Shown here piece after piece: positions 7,252 to 13,924 of a stretch of 13,924 nt of DNA. Location of the stretch: the NCBI GenBank assembly GCA_016098155.1, contig JAAAJB010000760.1:1-13924 (forward strand). Direction: 5' to 3'. Below the pieces are notes generated by a model, which worked only from the letters and a program-made list of their open reading frames with translations, ran no database searches and was not told where the DNA came from. Positions within the stretch are counted from its first letter, which is position 1, and every line of letters begins with the position of its first letter. Both the position numbers and the translations under genes were made by a program. The DNA is from Actinomortierella ambigua. Taxonomy: Eukaryota; Mortierellomycota; Mortierellomycetes; Mortierellales; Mortierellaceae.

Positions 7252-8436
7252 CTACAGGTCGTCCTGCAACCGGTATGCAACAAGCGCATCGACTCTGTGG
7301 ACATTAGTACTGAATGACCGTAACCGCACTTGCTCCGAGTTGTGGACAAAATGAGGGTCCGAATCGCTCCATGTTGCAGGCACCTCGACGTCTTTCTCGG
7401 TCTGGCATAGGATCGTCCATGTACAGCGCTCATCCAGCGTCGGCAAGAATGTTACACTGGCAGTGATTTGGCGCATGATGGCCTGGATCTCCATCTGAAT
7501 CTCCTTCTCTGTCTTTTCGGGCCTCGCTGGTTGTTGATGATGTTGTTGATGCTCCAGCTGTGTCGATGGTGCTGTGGGATTAATTGGGCCTGCTGTTGTT
7601 GGTGGAGGTATTTCGTCCTTTGTGTTGTGAATGTCAAATTGCCATCGCTCCAATACGTCAAGTGTTTCCTTGGACTTGATTGCTAGAATCAGCTTTTCGA
7701 CTTTGCATGCCATCAGCCATGCTGTTGTTCAAAAGAAGGGACGAAGAAGTGGAAAACAAAATAAAATAAAATAAACGGGGGATAGGGTAAGCAAGGACGA
7801 AATGTTGCACCTGCATTAATGTGCTTCTTTGTGCTACATGAGGGAGGTTGGGAGGGGAGCATGATGTCATGGCCACGAGGGTTGGAAGGGCACTGTACCT
7901 TCGACTTGAGTCATAATTTGTCGGATGTGGGCCTTGACTTCAGGGTCTGTGGTGACAAGCATGCTCAGGCCATATTTCTTTGTCATCTTGAAGTTTTCTG
8001 GAGCGTAGAGCCCTCGCTGAAACAGCAAGCTGTGTAGAGGGGGGGGGTGATAGTTGTATTGGTGCGATCATTGATTAGAACGCGTGATAACAAAATGGTG
8101 GCGCCACCCTCGTGCCCTCCTTGATCCCTGGTCGATCACTGCTCCTGTTGTCTCTCTGTTACCCCTACCTATTGATGCAGTATTCTGTACGGTTGGTTGC
8201 CCCACCCAAGAAAGAAGGGTGCGTGAGGAAGACAATGACGTTAGAGAGAGAGAGAGAGGACAGGGCTTTCCCCATACGAGATTCATTTGTAAGGCACAGC
8301 ACATAGTCTTCCATTGAGTGAAAGGAGAATGTCACGATGGATGTATCGAGTTTGGTGTCGTACCAAAGAACTCTACAATGATCTTTGTGGACCCGCGGAG
8401 GTTTATCCGCGTCCTGTTGGTGGCCTGTTGTTGCAT
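7252..8436 (-). CDS. mad2: Mad2 spindle assembly checkpoint protein (HORMA)
   Basis: Four exons on the minus strand: 8436-8364, 8184-8169, 8029-7899 and 7721-7252. All three introns (179, 139, 177 nt) are GT-AG. The 690-nt coding sequence gives 229 aa, against about 205 in most Mad2 proteins. Family hallmarks are INLRGSTKIIVEFFEY (11-26), INSLLFQRGLYAPENF (28-43), KYGLSMLVTTDPEVK, LERWQFDI (97-104), RQITASVTFLP (157-167) and the safety-belt end SEQVRLRSFSTNVHRVDALV. The extra length is a Pro/Gln-rich loop at about 110-144. Mad2 binds Mad1 at unattached kinetochores and, in its closed form, traps Cdc20, so inhibiting the anaphase-promoting complex. The 16-nt second exon restores the reading frame exactly. 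The start at 8436 puts ten residues before the HORMA core, as in the S. pombe protein. In-frame ATGs at 8448 and 8520 could add 4 or 28 residues. The gene is divergent from the F-box gene, with AATAAA downstream. Confidence 0.95.
8169..8184 (-). other. mad2 micro-exon 2 (16 nt)
   Basis: The minus strand reads AATACTGCATCAATAG, preceded by GTACAG and followed by the donor GTAGGG. Exon 1 ends in a single G, and exon 3 starts with C. Together they encode E-YCIN-S, the residues expected between VEFF and LLFQRG in Mad2. Neither flanking exon alone supplies these residues. Conservation plus matching splice sites and phase make this exon near certain. Confidence 0.9.
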
Positions 8437-8646
8437 GGTGTGATGCATTAATGATTGAGGGATCGTCGTGTCAAACAAGCTCAGTGGGGGGAAACTTAGG
8501 CACAGCGTGGGGATGGTCATGTGATGCACGCCCTATGTGACTGTCACCCTCTTGACACCTTTTTTTTTTTTGTCTTCAGCATCTCAAGTGGCAACTTCAT
8601 TCCCTGTTCTATAGCTATGTAGAAGAACATATATAAATATATATAA
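8437..8646. promoter_or_regulatory. Divergent promoter of mad2 and F-box gene
   Basis: The two genes are transcribed away from each other, with 593 bases between start codons. A TATA tract, TATATAAATATATATAA, lies at 8630-8646 and reads as TATA-like on both strands. A perfect inverted repeat, GTGAC-T-GTCAC, lies at 8537-8547, close to another TGAC-type half site (TTGACACC, 8552-8559). A 12-T run spans 8560-8571. The TATA tract probably serves the plus-strand gene. Its use by mad2, about 194 bases from the mad2 ATG, is possible but unproven. Confidence 0.6.
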
Positions 8647-9029
8647 GGGACCTGCCAACCCTTTTTTTCTTCTTTTCCCTCTTCATTCTCTCATTCTCTC
8701 ATTCTCTCTTTTTCACCTTCACTTTCTCGTTTCTTGGCATTCCCTTAATCGGCCAGCAGCACCCTTACCTCCATTCCCCCACCCATTCCCTGATCAGCCT
8801 CACAAAGCCCTCTTTGCCCTGCATTGCTAGAGCACCCCTCCAAGGATAGGGCACACATACCACACTCTCTCTTTCAGCCACTTTCTTTGACATTCCCCGA
8901 GCCAGTTTCATCCATCACTTGCTACCAGCCATAGACCCACATTGTCCACAGCTCCCTTATTTTCTTTTCATTCTTTCCTTGACTCAGCTGCAACCCTTTT
9001 TTTTTTTATTTGTACTGTGTCGAGTACCA
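8647..9029 (+). other. ATG-free pyrimidine-rich 5' leader of the F-box gene
   Basis: From just after the TATA tract to the start codon at 9030 I find no ATG, although the stretch is about 380 bases long. This supports both a start site soon after the TATA tract and the choice of 9030 as start codon. The leader is CT-rich and contains an 8-base unit, CATTCTCT, repeated three times in tandem at 8684-8707. Confidence 0.6.
8684..8707 (+). repeat. Three tandem copies of CATTCTCT
   Basis: Three perfect 8-base units lie about 40 bases downstream of the TATA tract, in the expected transcription start zone of the F-box gene. Confidence 0.8.
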
Positions 9030-9220
9030 ATGTCTGCTCAGTTCCCCACAGGTAGGACATACTTCATATTCTTCCTCGGACAAATATGTCTTCTCGCACA
9101 GTCCTCTCTCATTCTGCTCTGCACCATTCACCCCTTTGCTGCCAACTGAATCACCCTTTTTGTTGTCCATTGCTCTCTGAGCCCAAGGAAACAGTGCAAA
9201 GTCCGAGCTGTGCTGGGAGA

Positions 9221-9256
<36 letters not shown>

Positions 9257-12150
9257 TAAAGAGAGAGAGAGCAGGGAGGTCAGAGGATCCATGGGCTGCG
9301 TATGTTCCATGCATACCTTGTGGGACCCGGGTCGGGTGTCCAGAGGAGAGAGAGAGAGAAAGAGAGAGAAAGAGAGATAGCTGGAGACAAAAAAGTGGTC
9401 TTCAAGATCCATATTTTTGTCCTTTCTGGGTGCTGAGCTCATCCATTTGTAGTTTTAATACACATACATCTTTGTGGGATTGCTGGAATGACCATTGTTG
9501 TTGACGACAATATCTTGTTTTTTTTTCTTTGTGGGTCAAACGAATGTAACAGAGATCCTCCAGCAAGTGGCTTTCCACCTGCAAGATAACCGAAAGGCTC
9601 TGCACTCGTGCATGCTGGTCTCGCGTGCCTGGTCCAAGGCCGCTGTGGAGTATCTCTACAGGGCCGAGCATATGGTGGTCGATGTAGTTGTCGAAGGAAC
9701 CATGACTGCTGGTGGCCTGGCTTTGCCACCATTGGGTCTAAGCATGGGCATGAGCCCGGGCCCGGGCCCGAGCCCGAGCCCGGCCCTTTTCGATGCATCA
9801 AGGTTGGCGGAGTCTGAAGTGCAACAGGGATCGGGCCGATCGACATTTGTCGATCCCACCGCCCCCGCGGGGAGCCTGCTGCTACTGCGTGCCACCGGGG
9901 CCAGCAGGCCTCGCCTGTCGGTGCCCAACAACAACAACAACAATAACAACAATAACAACAACAACAGCAGCAGTAATATCGGCACCACCCCTTCTGCGGC
10001 AAGCAGCTCAGGCTTGCTGTCTGTGCCCCTAGCAGATGCTCCTATATACCAGGCATCGTCGCCCTCTGCTTGCACATCCTCTTCTTCTTCTTCTTCAATC
10101 GTTCTCAGCCAGCATCTGCTCAAGCGGACCCTGACAGACTCCCTTCTCATGGATGCTTCCTGCTCGTACGACTATATTTCCTACATGAACAAAATATCCT
10201 GCCTCGTAAGTGTATCCAATAGTGCCCTGTAAAACACTCGCCTTCCCCATGGCCGCCCTTTTGTTTGTCGCACTCTCTCCTTATCCTTCTCCCCTTTCTC
10301 CGTTTTGCCCCCTTTCTCTCCCTCCTTTGCCCGCAATGTTCTTGCTTCTCCTGCGTCCCTTTTTGTTCGTCTTGCTTCTCTGCCGCTACCCTCTCTCTTT
10401 TGCCTCCTACCCTTCCTTCCTTCCCTCCAATTCGCATGTGGATCTGGGTTTTGTTCGCGCACAGTCGCAACATAAAGTCTCTTGCATCGTTTTTATCCTG
10501 ACCTATTTTTGTTTGTGGGCCCTTCCCTTCACCTTTTTTTTCTAGTGGTTTGAATCGTTGGTCCAGGACTGGGCTCTCTTCTGTCGTGCATGGCGAGGCT
10601 CGTCAGCACGTACCGATCACCGTCTCTTGACGTCGACGACAACCCTACCAGGTACAGGCGAGGTATCAAGGGCTCGCAAACGCCACTGTTTCAACCGCCT
10701 GATCCGCAAGGTGACGAAGCGCTGTCTGTCGATCAGCGAATTTGTGTCGTCGACACTGGTCACGCCCGAGACGATGGCCTTTGCGTTTCGCAAGTTTCGA
10801 CACATCACCTGGATCGACCTCAAGGAGAGTCCCGAGCTAGACGACCGTGTCTTCCATGCGATCGCCGACAATATTCGATGGCTGTCATTCATTCGTCTGC
10901 CTGGCGCGCGGATGAGCAAAGTGACTTCGGCTGCCGTCTCGCGCATGCTGCTCGCGCAGGACAAAAACTCGCTGACGCAGTTCAAGGTGATCTACGGCAG
11001 CAGCAGCATCTTTGAAGATAGCTTGATTCTCCGGGCTCTGGGCGAGCACCACGGCCAGTCGATGCGTCGGCTGACATTGGCGCTGTGTGATCTGGAACAG
11101 AGTGGGTTGGCCGAGTACGGACCGCTCTGCACACAGCTGACGTCCTTGAATCTCGAGTACTCGACCGGGGTGACCAACGAGATGGTGATCCCGATGCTGG
11201 ATGCAGCCTGTCGGACATTGGTGAAGCTCGATCTGTCCGAGACCGGGTGCACCCTGGCGACCATCCAGGCACTGTCGACGGCGTCCGACTCAACGACCCC
11301 ACAGCGTGAGCGGATGGCGAACCTTCGGCGACTGATCATCAATAACATTGACGCACCCTATACGACGGCGGCGTTTTTGCCGTTGGCGGAGGCGTGTCCA
11401 CAGCTGGAGGAGCTGTACATGAACAGTGTGTTGGCGGACACATATGCGGATTTCGAGCCGTTTGTAGCCAAGATGGGCAAGATGAAGGATCTGGATATCG
11501 GAAACATGTTTCCCGAGTTTACGGACGAGCACCTAAAGAGTCTGGTGGACAAGCTGCCAGAGCTGCGGTGGCTGTCGATCCCCAACACCCAAATCAAGAA
11601 CGAGTCGCTGATGTACCTGGCCCAGCATGCGCGTCATCTGACGGAGCTCTGTGTGCTGGGGTGTGACCAATTGACGGGGGAGGGGATCCTGGCGTTTTTG
11701 GACACGCTGCAAAATAAGCGTGGGTTCCGACGGCTCGACATTACGTATTGTCGCCTCGAAGAGTCGATGGTCGTCTCGATCAAGGAGAAGGCCCAAGAAA
11801 TGGCCGCCTGGCGCCAAACCGAAGATCTGATCGAGATTGAAGGGGAGGACCAATTTACGGATAGTCTCCTCGAAGAAGAAGAAGAAGAAGAAGAGGAGGA
11901 GGAGGAGGGAGAGGGAGAAGAGAGTGGTGGTGAAGAGGAGAACGAGGATGAAGAAGAGGCAGGAGTCCCAGACGGGCCTATTGATGATGTAGAGTCGGAA
12001 GAGGATGCAGGCACCGGTCCTGACGACGACTACGAGGATGAGATGGAGGAGCTGAGTGACTGGAGCGACACTTGCTCAGATGACGAAGACGATGAGCAGC
12101 TGTCGGGCATGATTGCTCGGATGAAGGCCCAACTCGGCATGACCGACTAG
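9030..12150 (+). CDS. F-box and leucine-rich-repeat protein
   Basis: Three exons: 9030-9051, 9553-10205 and 10546-12150. Introns are GTAGGA...ACAG (501 nt) and GTAAGT...CTAG (340 nt). The spliced 2,280 nt encode 759 aa. Joining the 22-nt exon 1 to exon 2 gives MSAQFPTEILQQVAFHL, the start of a clear F-box (about residues 4-45, followed by SCMLVSRAWSKAA). The F-box binds Skp1, so this is probably a substrate receptor of an SCF ubiquitin ligase in nucleus or cytoplasm. Residues about 75-210 are low complexity: PGPGPSPSP, 13 Asn (133-145), and Ser runs. Residues about 310-640 hold degenerate leucine-rich repeats (for example LTSLNLE, LVKLDLSETG, LRRLII, LEELYM, LRWLSIPNT, LTELCVLGC, FRRLDITYC), the usual substrate-binding part. 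The C-terminus (about 667-744) is strongly acidic with a 12-Glu run. The exon 2/3 junction is phase 0. The start is supported by the ATG-free leader. The substrate is unknown, and a further short intron early in exon 3 cannot be excluded. Confidence 0.9.
9217..9271 (+). repeat. GA microsatellite in F-box intron 1
   Basis: The sense strand is nearly pure GA with two or three interspersed TA steps. Unlike the CT-rich leaders and introns elsewhere in the window, the purines here are on the sense strand. Confidence 0.85.
9345..9379 (+). repeat. Second GA-rich tract in F-box intron 1
   Basis: This is a second purine tract of GA with AAAG interruptions, about 75 bases downstream of the first. Both lie in the 501-nt first intron. 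Confidence 0.8.
10206..10545 (+). other. F-box gene intron 2, CT-rich
   Basis: This 340-nt intron has a near-consensus donor GTAAGT and the acceptor TTTTTTTTCTAG. Positions about 10230-10430 are strongly pyrimidine-rich. Open frames within it on either strand are composition artefacts. Exon 2 ends on a complete codon (CTC) and exon 3 starts with TGG, so the frame passes through unchanged. Confidence 0.85.
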
Positions 12151-12651
12151 ATCAAGTGACGCACACGCACACACACACACCAAGACACAACTTAGACTAC
12201 CACATCCATATTACACATTGCATATCCATTTTTGAATCTATTTTTGCATTTTCATTCTTCCACAAGCTTAGAACTACATTATATAAACTTCATTCCTACA
12301 AGTCAAAAGTCGTTGAAGAAGGGGGGGGGGGGGAAAGGAATGCTCAAACTGGAGGAAGGTTGCCCACTTCCCTTTTTCGGGCAATTTTTTTTCTTTGTTG
12401 TCCTGTTTCAGCATGTGACACAATCCAATGCACAGCTGCATCATTTTCTTACACACTCTCCCACGCCCGCCCTTTCTCTCTTTGACCTTCGCTCACACCC
12501 TTTTTTTTCTTTTGTTTTCTTCTCTTTCCTCCCTTACCTTTCCCACCCCCACCCCACCTCTGTTTTTCTCACTCTACCCCCTTGCACTCTCTACACCTTT
12601 AGAGGACACATACTCTACAACACACATACACAACAATAACTTTCCTCTCAG
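12151..12651 (+). promoter_or_regulatory. Spacer: F-box 3' flank and next-gene promoter
   Basis: This 501-base spacer first holds an AC microsatellite (12158-12180) after the F-box stop codon; no AATAAA was found for that gene. A TATA-like TATATAA lies at 12280-12286, about 370 bases before the next ATG, much as in the F-box promoter. A run of 13 G lies at 12321-12333. Positions 12440-12600 are pyrimidine-rich. Unlike the F-box leader, this one contains ATGs (12340, near 12414, near 12428). The last bases before the ATG, TTTCCTCTCAG, look like a splice acceptor. Confidence 0.45.
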
Positions 12652-13924
12652 ATGAGCGACCATCCAGTCATTGACTCTCTCGAGGCCTCTCGACCCGCCA
12701 ACAGCGGCCGTCGAATGTCATTTGGGGGGTCGACTGCCTTGGACGAGGCCCTGCGAGAGGCCAACAGCAACAACAACAACAACAACAACAACACCCACAA
12801 TCACCTCCTTTCGGACCATCTCCTGCCGCCAAAAGGCTCTGTAGCCAGTCTCTCGCCTCGTTCTCATTCACCGGTTGCAGCACCCTCTCCCTCATCTTCC
12901 TCCTCAACCACGGCTTACAGTACCGACACCAAACCTGCTGCTACTGCTGTGACCTCGCCTCGGATGTTGCCCAACGAAGGCTGGCAACCCATGCGGAGCA
13001 AGAGCTCCAACTACGTGCACCCGACCCAGCGATCGGCTGCCGCCGAGCAGTTGGCATTCGAGTTGATAGACAGCCGTCACGGCAGCAGCATTCACCAGGA
13101 CCAACCGCCTCTATCACCACCATCTTCACAGCAACAACAACAACAACAGCAACAGCAGCAGCATGAGCACGACAAGCCATCAGTGTTGCCCAAGATCCTG
13201 CCGGGTCTCCAAGAGCGGCTGGCGGATGTGCACCAGGCTTCGCTCAGGAGCGTTGCGAACGTGCCAACGACAAATGGAAACGGTGGGGCATCGTCCAACG
13301 CAGCATCCGCAGGAGGACACTCGCCGGCAGTGTCGGCAACATGGACTGGTGGCACCATGTTCCCCGTGAGCCCTCCCGCCATGGGCATTTCGTTGTCGCA
13401 TGATCCAACGGCGGCCAGCCTCGGACGTCACCCTGCTGCTACCCACCATCTAGCCAAGAGCTCGATCCTCTATGAGTCAGCCGATGTGCCCCTCCTCAGC
13501 GAGGAAGGTGGTGGTACTGGTACTGGCGACCAAGGTTTCTGGTCAAGACCTCCACAACAGCAACAGCTACATCACCAACTGTTGCTGCAGCAACAGCTGC
13601 TCCAACAACAACAACAGCTTCAACAGCAACTTCAACAGTCGTCCAACACGCTGGTGCAAGGTGGCTCAGGCGGCCGGCGTTGGTCCCACGAGCTATCGCC
13701 TGAAAAGGCTGGGCTGGTCGGTTCCGTTCTCGAAGCTGCTGGATTGATCAAGGATGTCGTCCTGGACAAGGTCACCCATCATGGCCCGGGCTCAACCATC
13801 GAGTCGTCGGACGATTCCACCATCCTTTTCAGCGAGCAGCAGCGACAGCAACACCAGCAGCAGGAACAGCAACAACAGAAGAACCACCAAAACCACAAAC
13901 TCACCGATCATGACAAGGAAGCGG
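12652..13924 (+). CDS. Gln/Ser/Asn-rich protein, 5' part only, not recognised
   Basis: The frame from ATG 12652 is open for 424 codons to the right edge of the window, with no stop. I do not recognise the family. The visible protein is hydrophilic and looks largely disordered: Asn run (40-47), Ser run near 80-85, Gln run (160-170), then a Gln/Leu/His-rich block (302-330) that could form a coiled coil. More complex, possibly structured pieces are SNYVHPTQRSAAAEQLAFEL (about 117-136), LPKILPGLQERLADVHQASL (about 182-201) and a predicted helix, EKAGLVGSVLEAAGLIKDVV (351-370). There is no signal peptide, clear membrane segment or zinc finger in this part. Such composition is common in fungal transcription regulators and signalling scaffolds, but that is only a guess. 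Codon use matches the neighbouring genes. The start is the first ATG of the open frame, but it directly follows an acceptor-like CTCAG, so an upstream exon may exist. The domain that names the protein is probably beyond the edge. Confidence 0.75.
   Translation, partial: MSDHPVIDSLEASRPANSGRRMSFGGSTALDEALREANSNNNNNNNNTHNHLLSDHLLPPKGSVASLSPRSHSPVAAPSPSSSSSTTAYSTDTKPAATAVTSPRMLPNEGWQPMRSKSSNYVHPTQRSAAAEQLAFELIDSRHGSSIHQDQPPLSPPSSQQQQQQQQQQQHEHDKPSVLPKILPGLQERLADVHQASLRSVANVPTTNGNGGASSNAASAGGHSPAVSATWTGGTMFPVSPPAMGISLSHDPTAASLGRHPAATHHLAKSSILYESADVPLLSEEGGGTGTGDQGFWSRPPQQQQLHHQLLLQQQLLQQQQQLQQQLQQSSNTLVQGGSGGRRWSHELSPEKAGLVGSVLEAAGLIKDVVLDKVTHHGPGSTIESSDDSTILFSEQQRQQHQQQEQQQQKNHQNHKLTDHDKEA

Noticed and set aside
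8080..8085. ACGCGT (MluI cell-cycle box) near mad2
   Set aside because: It lies in mad2 intron 2, not in a promoter. One 6-mer is expected by chance in a window of this size.
9128..9442. Minus-strand frame of 104 codons with long Ser-Leu repeats
   Set aside because: It is a direct translation of the GA microsatellites in F-box intron 1.
12652..13924. Possible Opi1-type transcriptional repressor
   Set aside because: The Gln/Leu-rich block and a nearby helix recall the layout of Opi1, but no specific Opi1 motif was seen. Poly-Gln similarity alone is not evidence.
1..13924. CRISPR arrays, insertion sequences, integrases, prophage or tRNA genes
   Set aside because: No spaced direct repeats, transposase or integrase motifs, terminal inverted repeats or tRNA T-loop signatures were found by reading both strands. 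The spliced genes show the window is eukaryotic.

Overview
The window reads as nuclear DNA of a filamentous, early-diverging fungus. Mucoromycota, and Mortierella-like fungi in particular, are the best guess. The reasons are a tyrosine-kinase-like/Ser-Thr kinase fused to Sel1 repeats (a family expanded in Mortierellomycotina and Glomeromycotina), GT-AG introns of 139-501 nt, pyrimidine-rich leaders on the sense strand, and proteins full of Asn, Gln, Ser, Gly and Glu homopolymers. No bacterial operon, CRISPR array, tRNA, rRNA or transposon was seen. The species assignment is inference.

Layout. Positions 1 to about 3613 hold no recognisable gene. They are CT-rich low-complexity DNA with a few CCAAT-type boxes, short hairpins and microsatellites, plus the 3' flank of the next gene. 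From 3614 to 6583 (minus strand) lies a 989-codon kinase-Sel1 gene. A credible alternative start lies in a small upstream exon ending at 6800. Next, on the minus strand at 7252-8436, is the spindle-checkpoint gene mad2, rebuilt here from four exons including a 16-nt micro-exon. A divergent promoter (about 8437-8646, with a TATA tract at 8630-8646) separates mad2 from a plus-strand F-box/leucine-rich-repeat gene (9030-12150, three exons, 759 aa), whose first coding exon is only 22 nt. At 12652 a second plus-strand gene starts. It is open to the right edge of the window (424 codons seen), rich in Gln, Ser and Asn, and not recognised.

How the genes relate. Mad2 inhibits the anaphase-promoting complex. 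The F-box protein is expected to be a substrate receptor of an SCF ubiquitin ligase. The two share a divergent promoter, so co-regulation is possible but unproven. The kinase-Sel1 protein is probably a signalling scaffold, with an N-terminal kinase domain and a C-terminal helical solenoid. Nothing in the sequence ties it to the other genes.

The most rewarding observations are these: the mad2 micro-exon, which restores a perfect HORMA-domain reading frame; the hidden in-frame 5' exon of the kinase gene, with an overlapping TGATG uORF stop/start; the homopolymer insertions placed at loops of the kinase and Sel1 folds; and the unidentified Gln-rich gene at the right edge.
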